A DNA stretch of 55,974 nucleotides from Phycisphaerales bacterium (lineage in GTDB: Bacteria > Planctomycetota > Phycisphaerae > Phycisphaerales > UBA1924), in NCBI GenBank assembly GCA_029260435.1, contig JAJDDG010000113.1:1-55974 (forward strand). The letters run 5' to 3'. Under the pieces are notes generated by a model that ran no database searches, was not told where the DNA came from, and saw only the letters and a list, made by a program, of their open reading frames with translations. A program made the translations under genes and the position numbers. Below, piece by piece: positions 42,184-50,373 of the stretch (its first letter is position 1; each line of letters opens with the position of its first letter).

Positions 42184-43482
42184 ATGAATAGAAAAACATG
42201 CACACAACACGGATTGCTCGGTGCGGGCATCGTCAGTCTGCTCGCGGGTTCTGCACTCGGCTTCGAGGGGCAGCGCGGAGGGGCGGGTCCGCTCGGCGAT
42301 CTGATCGACACCTTCGAGGCGCACACGGCATCGAATTTCCACGAAATAGATTCTCTTGGATCACTCGATCCGCTCTCTGGTGGATCGTTCGCGCTGACGG
42401 GGATGGTGCCCACCGAAGCGTTTGATGTGCTGCTGCACACTGCTCTGTCCATGCCTGGGATGCTCGGGACCTCGGCGGGGCTTTCTGTTGCGCGGGCGAT
42501 CGAGCGCCAGGGATTCGAGCAGGCGAAGAGAGCGAGAGAATCGAAAGAGAAGGTGCGCGAATACACGGAGCGGTCGTACCACCTCGACTCGATGCCGCGG
42601 AATTACCGGGGTCAGCGGATCGATTACGCGGCGCCGGTGCGGTATGTCGAGAGCTTCGAGGACTACGCGCGCGGTCAGGAGTGGACGATCTCCAGCAAGC
42701 TTACGGACGGTGATATGTACACGCGGTTCCTTGGGCCGGTACGCAACGGTGAGCAGGTGCTGTACGTCCGGGTGGATCCGGGCGAGGCGTACACACTCAA
42801 ATTCGATCTCTACCTCATCGGCGTGCCCAGGAAAGAGTACGACCCGAAGGCGGAGATCAGGGTGGTTGTTGATGGTGTGCCGCTCGCGACGCTTGGGTAC
42901 GGCGAACTCCGGCGCATCAACACGTGGCTCAACGGGAACAACCCCGACTTCGATCCGGATATTGCCCGCGGGTTGCTCGTGCCATTCATTGCAGACAGCG
43001 GCGTGGTTGAGATCTGTTTCTGCGGCGGGTCGGAGATGGTGCTGAGCCCGGGGTCGTGGGGGCTCGATAACGTGGTTGTGGATCGCACGCCGACCAACCC
43101 GGGGGCCGTTGGGAGTGGAGGCGGCACCCCGCTTTCGTCGGGCAACGGAGGCATGCCCGGCGGAGGTGGTGGCGCAGCTCGCTCGTACCCGCAGAGCAAT
43201 CCGTTTGAACGGGGCACGCCGTTCAAGGGCAGCGGCGGGAGTGGGGGCGGCGGCGGAAGCTCGCGTCCACCATTTGATTTTCCGGATTTCTTTGAGCCAC
43301 CGGAGCCCGAAGAGCCTCCGCTCGATGACCCGCCGGAAGAAGACCCGCCGTTTGATCCGCCCGAGCCGCCCCTTCCGCCGGACACACCTAACCCGCCGGA
43401 CGATCCGCCGGTGCCCTCGCCGGGCACGCTCTTCCTCGGGCCGCTCCTCGCGCTCGGCGCGATGCGGCGCAGGCGCAGGTGA
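42184..43482 (+). CDS. PEP-CTERM-type secreted protein with Pro-rich stalk
   Basis: Protein of 432 aa. ATG 42184 starts a signal peptide (GLLGAGIVSLLAGSALG). Residues about 140-310 look like a jelly-roll lectin-type domain (YVESFEDYARGQEWTISSKL, LYVRVDPGEAYTLKFDLYLIG, WGLDNVVVDRTP). Then comes a Gly/Ser-rich linker and about 60 residues of Pro/Asp/Glu repeats (PEPEEPPLDDPPEEDPPFDP). The C-terminus PSPGTLFLGPLLALGAMRRRRR has the PEP-CTERM plan: P-x-P-x motif, hydrophobic helix, Arg cluster, used for exosortase sorting to the envelope. No exosortase is seen here. The function of the main domain is unknown. Confidence 0.82.
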   Translation: MNRKTCTQHGLLGAGIVSLLAGSALGFEGQRGGAGPLGDLIDTFEAHTASNFHEIDSLGSLDPLSGGSFALTGMVPTEAFDVLLHTALSMPGMLGTSAGLSVARAIERQGFEQAKRARESKEKVREYTERSYHLDSMPRNYRGQRIDYAAPVRYVESFEDYARGQEWTISSKLTDGDMYTRFLGPVRNGEQVLYVRVDPGEAYTLKFDLYLIGVPRKEYDPKAEIRVVVDGVPLATLGYGELRRINTWLNGNNPDFDPDIARGLLVPFIADSGVVEICFCGGSEMVLSPGSWGLDNVVVDRTPTNPGAVGSGGGTPLSSGNGGMPGGGGGAARSYPQSNPFERGTPFKGSGGSGGGGGSSRPPFDFPDFFEPPEPEEPPLDDPPEEDPPFDPPEPPLPPDTPNPPDDPPVPSPGTLFLGPLLALGAMRRRRR

Positions 43483-43508
43483 GCACACCAGGCGAGAAGG
43501 CTTAGGGG

Positions 43509-44933
43509 CTAGAGGCGCTCGATCGCGAGCGAGGCGAGCCCGGAGCGTTCGCTCTTGGCGAGCGTGATGTGCCCGACAACACCCAGCCCCTTCATCCGGT
43601 CCACGGTGTAGCTGAGCCCGTTGGATGAGGCGTCGAGGTACGGGTTGTCGATCTGTTCGATATCGCCGGTCAGCACGATCTTCGTGTCCTCGCCGACGCG
43701 GGAGATGATGGTTTTTACCTCGTGTGGCGAGAGGTTCTGCGCTTCATCGATGATGATGAACTGGTGCGGGATCGAGCGTCCGCGGATGTAGGTCAGCGGT
43801 TCGAGCACGAGACGCCCGTCGTTGATGAATTTCTGGATGCGGTGCTCGGCGGTGCGCGATTCGGCGTTCTGGTTTGGTGCGCCGCGCGTCGAGAGCAGGT
43901 AGGTCAGGTTGTCGAAGATCGGCTGCATCCACGACAGCAGTTTCTCGTCCTTGTCGCCCGGGAGGTACCCGAGGTCGCGCCCCATGGGGATGATCGGGCG
44001 CGCCACGAGCAGCTTTTCGTAGTGCTCGTCGTTGAACACGCGCTGCATGCCCGCCGCGACGGCGAGCAGCGTTTTGCCCGTGCCCGCGGAGCCGATGAGG
44101 GTGACGAGTTTCACCTCGTCGTCCAGCAGCAGGTCCAGCGCCATTGTCTGCTGGACATTCCTTGGCAGGATGCCGTACACCGGCTTGCGCGGCGCGGCGA
44201 CGGGGATCAGGTGTTCGGTGTCCGCGAGGCGCCGCCCCAGTCCGGTGTGCGACTGGTCCGCCTTGTCGATGAGCAGCGCGAACTCGTTGGACTCTAGGCC
44301 CTTTGGCTCCTCTTCCGAGTCCTCGGGCGGTTCCTCCAGGATGCGATCGACCGGCAGCATCTTCTCGGCGTATAGCTCGTCGATGGGAGCGCCGTCCACC
44401 TCGAGCGAGACGTACCCAGGGTATAGGTGCTCGACGTTGACCTTGTTGCTCTCGAAATCTTCCGCGGGCACGCCCAGCGCCTCGGACTTCACGCGGGCGT
44501 TGATGTCCTTGGAGACGAAGATCACGCGCTCGCCCGCTTCGTGCAGCGTGTGCGCGACAGAGATGATGCGGTTGTCCGGCTTATCTTCCCAGAGGGCCGC
44601 GTGCCGCTCCTGCGGCGCTGTGACGATCCGCAATTTTCCCTCGGGCGTCGATTTGTTGAGCGAGAGCCCGTTCGTGAACGCTTCGGCGAGCGGGACGCCC
44701 TGGTCGAGCTTGCCGGCGGTGCGGCACTTGTCGAGGTAGCGAACCGCCTGCCGCGCGTTGCGACCGAGGTCGTTGTTGGTGCCCTTGAAGTCGTCGATCT
44801 CTTCGAGCACCGTGAAGGGGATCACGATGTTGTTGTCCTCGAAGACGAAGAGCGCGCCGGGGTCGTGGAGGAGGACGTTTGTATCGAGGACAAACGTCTT
44901 GACCCGCTGGTCCTGGGTGTCTGCTGATTTCAT
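43509..44933 (-). CDS. PIN domain-PhoH ATPase fusion (PhoH2 type)
   Basis: Protein of 474 aa. ATG 44933 is chosen because family members start a few residues before VLDTNVLLHDP; the upstream frame is Pro/Thr-rich and lacks conservation. The PIN ribonuclease domain (about 10-150) keeps D17 and an EEIDDFK acidic block. The PhoH domain (about 255-470) has Walker A GSAGTGKT (281-288) and Walker B FIIIDEAQNLSP, then GDIEQIDNPYLD. Such proteins are proposed to act as RNA helicase-nucleases. It faces the Nif3 gene divergently across 375 bases. Confidence 0.92.
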   Translation of the reverse strand: MKSADTQDQRVKTFVLDTNVLLHDPGALFVFEDNNIVIPFTVLEEIDDFKGTNNDLGRNARQAVRYLDKCRTAGKLDQGVPLAEAFTNGLSLNKSTPEGKLRIVTAPQERHAALWEDKPDNRIISVAHTLHEAGERVIFVSKDINARVKSEALGVPAEDFESNKVNVEHLYPGYVSLEVDGAPIDELYAEKMLPVDRILEEPPEDSEEEPKGLESNEFALLIDKADQSHTGLGRRLADTEHLIPVAAPRKPVYGILPRNVQQTMALDLLLDDEVKLVTLIGSAGTGKTLLAVAAGMQRVFNDEHYEKLLVARPIIPMGRDLGYLPGDKDEKLLSWMQPIFDNLTYLLSTRGAPNQNAESRTAEHRIQKFINDGRLVLEPLTYIRGRSIPHQFIIIDEAQNLSPHEVKTIISRVGEDTKIVLTGDIEQIDNPYLDASSNGLSYTVDRMKGLGVVGHITLAKSERSGLASLAIERL

Positions 44934-45308
44934 CTTCGGGATAAGTCGGGTCGATCCGGATGCGTCTGGACCCGTGGGGGTCGGATTCTCCCCGGTTTGG
45001 GGTGCATCCTGTTCAAGGGTGCGGGGTTCTGTGGTCTGCCCCGCCTCGTAGCGTGCCGCCGGTTTGGTCGGGCTCAAGCGCAGCTCCTTCCGCCCGTCCT
45101 TGGGCGTCCCCCCATCCTCTCCCCACCCGGTTGCTCTCCTCGATTGGAACACAAAGCCGAGGCTCTCCGAGCGGTTCGGCTCCATGAATTGTATCGGGCA
45201 CGCCCGCCCCGTTCCCACAAATCGCACCCCGGACCGCGAGCAATGCGTTCAGAGCGGCGTAGGACATTCGGATTGTGGATTTTTGCGCGCCGGGGTAGAA
45301 CGGCGTGG
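44934..45308. other. Divergent spacer between PhoH and Nif3 genes
   Basis: 375 bases with open frames on both strands but no sign of protein conservation. I found no confident promoter, hairpin or repeat. Either neighbour might start somewhat further upstream. Confidence 0.4.
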
Positions 45309-46448
45309 ATGCAGATCCACGCGCTCGCAGCCCTGATGGACACCATCGCTCCGCTCCGCCTCGCCGAGGATTGGGACAACGTCGGGCTGCTCCTCGGCGA
45401 TCCGGCGCGCAACCTCGCGGGCCCGGTCCTGCTCACGATCGACACCACCCCGGCGGTTGTCGATGAGGCGATCAATATGGACGCCAGCGTGATCATCTCC
45501 TACCACCCGGTGCTGTTCACGGGGATCAAGCGGATTGTCGCGAGCTCGCCCCGCGAGACGGCGATGGTGCGTCTGCTGGAACACAAGATCGCGGTGTACT
45601 CGCCACACACCGCGCTGGACGTGGTCGAGGGTGGTGTCGCGGACTGGCTCCTCGACGGGTGTGGTCGGTTTACCGAGCGCGGGGCGATTACAACAGCGGT
45701 GCGCACCGAACCATCGCGGACGCACAAGCTGGTGACGTTTGTGCCGGCGGAACATGTTGACGCGGTTCGCGCCGCGCTCGCGCAGGCCGGGGCTGGCGGC
45801 ATCGGCACCTACGACACCTGCTCGTTTTCAGCACCCGGCACGGGCACCTTCTTCGCCCGCAAAGGTTCGACGCCCGCGGTCGGCGAGGCGGGCAGGCTGG
45901 AGAGGGTTGATGAGGTCCGCCTGGAGATGGTGTTCCCCGGCTCGAAGATCGGCGCGGTGGTCGGCGCGCTGCACGCGAACCACCCGTACGAGATTCCCGC
46001 GTTCGACATCTTCAAGCTCGAAGGCGAGCCCGAGGCGGGTGTTGGGGCCGGGCGCGTCGGCACACTCGATGTGCCCTGTTCGCTCGAAGACATCGCGGCG
46101 CGCCTGAAAAAGCATCTGGGTGTTCAGCGATTGCGCGTTGCAGATAGTGGGAAAAGCGGGGGGGTTGAGGGCGTGGGGGGGGTGGGGGTTGTGGGGGGAT
46201 GTCCGGGTGCGGGAGTGTCGTTGATCGACGGTGCGATCGGCGCGGGGTGTGATGTATTTGTGACGGGCGAGATGCGTCATCACGATGTGCTGAGCGCGCT
46301 GGACAAGGGGTGCTCGGTGATCCTCGCCGGGCATACCAACACAGAGCGCGGGTACCTGCCCGTGCTCGCAGAGAAGATCCGCGCACAGGACGGCGCGCTG
46401 GACGTGCGCATCTCCGAGGCGGATCGATGGCCCTTTGACGAGATCTAG
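45309..46448 (+). CDS. Nif3-like dinuclear metal-centre protein
   Basis: Protein of 379 aa from ATG 45309. N-terminal blocks LRLAEDWDNVGLLLGDP and IISYHPVLFTGIKRI, and the C-terminal VTGEMRHHDVLSALDKGCSVILAGHTNTERGYLP, are typical of the Nif3/DUF34 family, whose His and Glu residues hold two metal ions. The length matches the YqfO-type variant with a CutA-like domain inserted in the middle (about 130-240, LVTFVPAEHVDAVRAALAQAGAG). An extra Gly/Val-rich stretch at about 282-302 is low complexity and unusual. The biochemical role of the family is unsettled. Its stop overlaps the convergent membrane-protein gene by four bases. Confidence 0.9.
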   Translation: MQIHALAALMDTIAPLRLAEDWDNVGLLLGDPARNLAGPVLLTIDTTPAVVDEAINMDASVIISYHPVLFTGIKRIVASSPRETAMVRLLEHKIAVYSPHTALDVVEGGVADWLLDGCGRFTERGAITTAVRTEPSRTHKLVTFVPAEHVDAVRAALAQAGAGGIGTYDTCSFSAPGTGTFFARKGSTPAVGEAGRLERVDEVRLEMVFPGSKIGAVVGALHANHPYEIPAFDIFKLEGEPEAGVGAGRVGTLDVPCSLEDIAARLKKHLGVQRLRVADSGKSGGVEGVGGVGVVGGCPGAGVSLIDGAIGAGCDVFVTGEMRHHDVLSALDKGCSVILAGHTNTERGYLPVLAEKIRAQDGALDVRISEADRWPFDEI

Positions 46449-47194
46449 GCGCTCGGTGTGGGCTCGGGCTGGACCCCGGCTGGTTCGGACTGCGCGGGCA
46501 GCCCGGCTTTGGGCGCACGGACGCACACATGGAACCCGATCCAGATGAAGATGATGCCGAGGAACTCGCCGACGTAGAGCGCCTCAACGATATCCGCTTT
46601 CGCCATCGAGCCCCCGATCCCGGGAAGTAGTCCACCCAGCGCGATGAGCGATGTCCCGATCGCGCGTTGCAGGTTCTTGTGCTCGAACAGGAAATACAGC
46701 GTGGAGTACAGCGCCCCGCCGATCAGGAACGCCGCGGCGTAGAGATTGATGAAGGGGGTGGTCAGGCGCACCCACTGCCATTCGATGAATTTCCCGCTCG
46801 GGCGGTGGGATTCGGCGGCGATCGCAACGGCATCAACCGGCGAGAGGAACACCAGCACACTCACGATCACGACGAGCGTCAGTGTGATCGCGGTGAGGAT
46901 ATCCGCGAGTTTGCGCCGCCCGATCAGGTACAGGCTCCCGGTGCCCAGCGGGTACCCGCCGAGGATCGCGCCGGCCCAGTACCACGTCTTGTTCAGCATC
47001 GGGGTGTTGCCCCAGAGCGTGATCGAAGATTCGACCGCGGTGCCTAAGCCGTAGAAGAACACGCCGATCGCCCACCACACAAGATGCGGTGCCCACTGCC
47101 TGGACGACGCGCGGGCGAGCAGGATCACGACGAAGAGCACCGAGAGTATGGTCGTGCCTATTGGCAGATAATGTACGAGATCTGGGCCATCCAT
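46445..47194 (-). CDS. Integral membrane protein of unknown function, about seven helices
   Basis: Protein of 249 aa from ATG 47194. About seven hydrophobic segments are visible, starting with LPIGTTILSVLFVVILLA, then WWAIGVFFYGLGTAVES, ILGGYPLGTGSLYLIG, ITLTLVVIVSVLVFL and FLGIIFIWIGFHVCV. A short Pro-rich tail ends the protein. No enzyme or transporter motif is recognised; the spacing recalls 7TM sensor-like membrane domains. It overlaps the Nif3 gene end by four bases and is convergent with it. Confidence 0.72.
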   Translation of the reverse strand: MDGPDLVHYLPIGTTILSVLFVVILLARASSRQWAPHLVWWAIGVFFYGLGTAVESSITLWGNTPMLNKTWYWAGAILGGYPLGTGSLYLIGRRKLADILTAITLTLVVIVSVLVFLSPVDAVAIAAESHRPSGKFIEWQWVRLTTPFINLYAAAFLIGGALYSTLYFLFEHKNLQRAIGTSLIALGGLLPGIGGSMAKADIVEALYVGEFLGIIFIWIGFHVCVRAPKAGLPAQSEPAGVQPEPTPSA

Positions 47195-47255
47195 CGCGCC
47201 AGTATAACTCTGACAGCGCACGGATTGGGTCGGTGAGCGCGCAGACTAAAAAGAG

Positions 47256-47705
47256 TCAGCCCGTTTCGATGTGCCGCTTCAAGTCGTTCATATCCGCCAG
47301 GACACACTTCTGGATCTTGCCTTTCATGAGAGGCGTCATGATCGCGCCCATGACCTTCGCACCGAATGTCAGCGGCGTGGAGTGCATTGTTGTGGTGACG
47401 CGCGTGCCCGAGCCCTCGGTGTCGAAGCGCATCTCGGAGCCCCACCTGCACCCGCAGGATTCGCACTCGACGACGTAGCGCTGGTTCGGCTCGAAGATGG
47501 TGATCTCCATCTCCTCCGTGCACTCTTTCTTGAACATGGTGCGCGTTTCCTTGAATCGTGTGCCCACGCCGACCGATCCGTCAGTGAGGATATCGAGCGA
47601 TTTGATCCCCTCGATGCGCTCCGTTGCGCTGCACAGATCTGCCCACACCTCGAAGACGCGCTCGACCGGGGCGTCTACAACAATGTCACACTTGTACTGC
47701 GCCAT
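47256..47705 (-). CDS. SRPBCC (START-like) family protein
   Basis: Protein of 149 aa from ATG 47705, with GGAGA at good spacing; a GTG at 47717 is an alternative. DIVVDAPVERVFEVWADLCSATER is the typical first strand and helix of polyketide-cyclase/START-like proteins, GVGTRFKETRTMF and GSGTRVTTTMHSTPL follow in the expected places, and a long C-terminal helix closes the pocket. These small proteins bind hydrophobic ligands. Three Cys cluster in CESCGC. Ligand unknown. Confidence 0.83.
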   Translation of the reverse strand: MAQYKCDIVVDAPVERVFEVWADLCSATERIEGIKSLDILTDGSVGVGTRFKETRTMFKKECTEEMEITIFEPNQRYVVECESCGCRWGSEMRFDTEGSGTRVTTTMHSTPLTFGAKVMGAIMTPLMKGKIQKCVLADMNDLKRHIETG

Positions 47706-47791
47706 GGGATTCTCCACGCGGGGGGAAGTGGGGGGCGGGTGGATAAAGCGGATCGCACCGTATCACCCGCCGCTCGGGATCCCAAGATACT

Positions 47792-48946
47792 TCATCCGGA
47801 TTTATCGAGCACGAACGAGGCGTCCGCGTAGATCTTGTCGAGGCGGCTCATGATGCCGGGCGTCTCGTCGAGCGACAGGGCGCACACCTCCAGCAGGTCC
47901 ACCAGCCCCTCGTAGTCATCGAGAGAGATGTATTCACGATCGCACCGTGCTTCGGAGACCGCCCGCTCGTCGCCCCGCTCGACATCCGCCAACTCCGCCA
48001 TGTTGTGGTAGTTACCCAGCGGCAGGCAGACGCACGTCGCATCGTGCCCGTACGCGCAGAACACGCTCGCCTCACACGAGCCCCCGGCCATCAGCTTCCG
48101 CTGCCACAGAAATCCCCCCACACCACCTGCCCCATCAGCCTTGTCGCGCTGCTTGGCATGGTCTTCGGCGAGCACCGCGATCGCGCGGGTGAGCGAGGGC
48201 GAGAAGGTGCTCATCTTGTCACCCACGCGGACGATCGGGCCCGCGCCGATCGGTGATTCGCGGAACGCGCGAGAGTTCTCCAGTGCGATGACATGCGCGC
48301 CCTCCGGGAGCGAGCCGAGTCTGCACGCCGCGATCGCGCCGATGAACCCGACCTCCTCGGCGCGGGTGAGCAGGAGTTGGGTGTTGTGTGGTTTGTCCGA
48401 GGCGCGCAGGCGGTCGAGCGTCTCGAGCGCGGCGCACAGGGCAGCGAGATCATCGCAGGCGTTGGTATGGAGCATGCCATCGGTGATCTCCGCTCGGGGC
48501 ATCGTCCACCGCGCGATATCGCCGACCCGGATCCCGCTCGGATCGCCCGGTACGCTCGCCTCGCACTTGCGCACCGGGTCGGGCTTTGTCGCGCTGGTGA
48601 TTGTCGCGGGGAGATCGCCTGATTCGGTGTGGATCGTGATCGGGGCATCCACAAAGTACGGATCCCGCACGCCGCCCCGGAACGTCATCTCGATCCGATC
48701 GCCCTCGATTTGCTCGACGACAAACGCGGGGTGATCCATATGCGCGGTCATCAGGACAACCTTGCAGGAATCGTCCCGCCCGGTGAACCGCAGCACCATG
48801 TTGCCAGCGTCGTCTTTCGTGATCTCCAGTTCCGGGCGCTGCGACGCCCAGCGCTCGATCCACGCGATCACCGCGTCTTCCCGCCCCGCAGCGGTGGGCA
48901 GCGCGGTCAGTTCAAGCAGCCAGTCGGTATGCACGCACTCGCTCAT
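47792..48946 (-). CDS. M42-family aminopeptidase
   Basis: Protein of 384 aa from ATG 48946; the longer frame lacks coding features. Zinc ligands and catalytic residues of the M42/M20-like co-catalytic site are visible: LMTAHMDHP (H69), TNACDDLAALCAAL, TRAEEVGFIGA with the catalytic Glu pair, IALENSRAF and the late His in LGNYHNMAE. The enzyme would remove N-terminal residues from peptides in the cytoplasm. It is divergent from the RibB-like gene with only 32 bases between starts, so both promoters must overlap neighbouring coding sequence or be very compact. Confidence 0.88.
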   Translation of the reverse strand: MSECVHTDWLLELTALPTAAGREDAVIAWIERWASQRPELEITKDDAGNMVLRFTGRDDSCKVVLMTAHMDHPAFVVEQIEGDRIEMTFRGGVRDPYFVDAPITIHTESGDLPATITSATKPDPVRKCEASVPGDPSGIRVGDIARWTMPRAEITDGMLHTNACDDLAALCAALETLDRLRASDKPHNTQLLLTRAEEVGFIGAIAACRLGSLPEGAHVIALENSRAFRESPIGAGPIVRVGDKMSTFSPSLTRAIAVLAEDHAKQRDKADGAGGVGGFLWQRKLMAGGSCEASVFCAYGHDATCVCLPLGNYHNMAELADVERGDERAVSEARCDREYISLDDYEGLVDLLEVCALSLDETPGIMSRLDKIYADASFVLDKSG

Positions 48947-48978
48947 GGTGCGACACGGTACCGCGCCGGGCGTACCAT

Positions 48979-50196
48979 ATGCGCATGACGACCATCGCCT
49001 CGGAGTGCTCCACAAGCATGTTCACCCCTATCCCAGATATCCTCGAAGATGTCCGCGCGGGCAAACTGATCATCCTCGTGGACGCCGAGGACCGCGAGAA
49101 CGAGGGCGACTTGGTCCTCGCGGCGCAGTTCGCAACGCCCGAGATGGTCAACCGCATCACCCGTCTCGCCGGCGGGTACCTCTGTCTCTCCATGACCGAG
49201 GCGGACTGCGCCCGACTCGCGCTGCACCCGCAGTCCATGACAAACACATCCGTCCGCGGTACACCCTTCACCGTCTCGATCGACGGGCACCCGAGGCACG
49301 GCGTGGGCACGGGTATCTCCGCCGACGATCGCTCGAAAACAATCCAGATGGCGATCGATCCGAAGTACGCGCCGGACGACTTTGTCCGCCCCGGGCACAT
49401 CAACCCGCTCCGCTCGCGCGACGGCGGCGTGCTTGTCCGCACCGGGCAGACCGAGGGCGGCGTGGATCTCGCGCGCCTGGCGGGGTGCACCCCCGCGGCG
49501 CTGATCATCGAGATCGTCCGTGAAGATGGGAAGATGGCCCGGCGCGACGACCTCGAAAAATTCTGCGCCGAACACGACATCCGGATGTGCTCCATCTCGC
49601 AGCTCATCGAGCACCGCCTGCTCGCCGAACGCCTCGTGCACCGCATCGAGCCCGATGCGGGGATGCCGATCGAGACCGAATTCGGGATGTTCAACCTGAT
49701 CGCGTTCGAGAGCATGGTGGACCCGCTGCCGCAGCTTGCGCTGACGGTGGGCGATGTCGGTGCGCTGGATCCCGACGGGCACGTCATCGAGTCTGATGAG
49801 CCAGCGCTCGTGCGCATGCACCGCAGGAACCTGCTCGGGGACATCTTCGCGGATGTGTCCACCTCCCCCGAAGGCCCGACCAGCACCGCGCTGCACGCCT
49901 CGATGCGGGCGATCCAGAAAGAAGGACGCGGCGCGATCGTCTATCTGCGCCCTTCCGGGATGGGCACCACCGGAGAATCCTGGCGCAACCGCCTGGTCAC
50001 GACCAAAGACGCCGACAGCGAAGCCCCGGCGGCGCAGTTGCCCGATCATCAGCGTGATTTCGGCGTTGGGAGCCAGATCCTGCGCGCACTGGGACTATCG
50101 AAACTGCGCCTGCTGACCAACCACCCGAAGGAGTTTCCCGGGCTCGACGCGTTCGGGCTTGAGGTCACCGAGCATGTTGCACTAGACTTTTCCTGA
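48979..50196 (+). CDS. ribB: DHBP synthase fused to a degenerate GTP cyclohydrolase II domain (RibBX-like)
   Basis: Protein of 405 aa. Residues 15-215 are a 3,4-dihydroxy-2-butanone 4-phosphate synthase, which makes the four-carbon unit of riboflavin from ribulose 5-phosphate: VDAEDRENEGDL (35-45), TPFTVSID, RPGHINPLRSRDGGVL. The later block reads GQTEGG where many family members have GHTEA. The second half aligns in outline with RibA (FGMFNLIAFES, RMHRRNLLGDIFADV, DHQRDFGVGSQILRALGL and KLRLLTNHP), but the three Cys that hold the RibA zinc are all absent, so GTP cyclohydrolase activity is unlikely. Start could be 48979, 48985 or 49018. No FMN riboswitch precedes it. Confidence 0.9.
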   Translation: MRMTTIASECSTSMFTPIPDILEDVRAGKLIILVDAEDRENEGDLVLAAQFATPEMVNRITRLAGGYLCLSMTEADCARLALHPQSMTNTSVRGTPFTVSIDGHPRHGVGTGISADDRSKTIQMAIDPKYAPDDFVRPGHINPLRSRDGGVLVRTGQTEGGVDLARLAGCTPAALIIEIVREDGKMARRDDLEKFCAEHDIRMCSISQLIEHRLLAERLVHRIEPDAGMPIETEFGMFNLIAFESMVDPLPQLALTVGDVGALDPDGHVIESDEPALVRMHRRNLLGDIFADVSTSPEGPTSTALHASMRAIQKEGRGAIVYLRPSGMGTTGESWRNRLVTTKDADSEAPAAQLPDHQRDFGVGSQILRALGLSKLRLLTNHPKEFPGLDAFGLEVTEHVALDFS

Positions 50197-50211
50197 CACA
50201 AGTGGTTCAAT
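50183..50211 (+). promoter_or_regulatory. Weak promoter for the candidate RNA at 50217
   Basis: TAGACT (50183-50188), 17 bases, TTCAAT (50206-50211). Each box matches consensus at four of six positions, and the predicted start, about 50218, coincides with the first base of the closing stem. Confidence 0.3.
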
Positions 50212-50216
50212 ACACA

Positions 50217-50340
50217 CGTCGGTCTTGCTCATTCGCAGCGGGAGCCCGCTCCGAGTTCCTGCGGGACGATCCAGACTTGTCCCCGCAAGACCGACGCACC
50301 ACGGGAAAGACCTCGCTCGTCGAGGTCTTTTTCGTTTTTG
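50217..50340 (+). ncRNA. Candidate structured small RNA or leader RNA
   Basis: CGTCGGTCTTGC (50217-50228) pairs perfectly over 12 bp with GCAAGACCGACG (50285-50296). Inside are a GCGG/CCGC hairpin (50235-50250 region) and a second hairpin in which GCGGGAC (50261-50267) can pair with GTCCC (50279-50284) and compete with the closing stem. A perfect intrinsic terminator follows at 50306. It begins 21 bases after the RibB-like stop and ends 34 bases before the asparaginase-like ATG. No known family was recognised. It could be a free small RNA, a 3'-end RNA, or a terminating leader of the next gene. Confidence 0.5.
50306..50339 (+). terminator. Perfect intrinsic terminator
   Basis: AAAGACCTCG pairs with CGAGGTCTTT around CTCGT, followed by TTCGTTTTT. 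It ends the RibB-like transcript and the candidate RNA. Confidence 0.9.
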
Positions 50341-50373
50341 CGATCCCCCTCACCCGTCTACGGGAGCAGACGC

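Noticed and set aside
44997-45308. N-terminal extension of the Nif3 protein
   Set aside because: Family members start at the MQIHALAALMD position; the upstream part has no conservation.
48947-48978. FMN riboswitch before the RibB-like gene
   Set aside because: Only 32 bases separate the divergent starts, too short for the known FMN element, and none of its conserved bases are seen.
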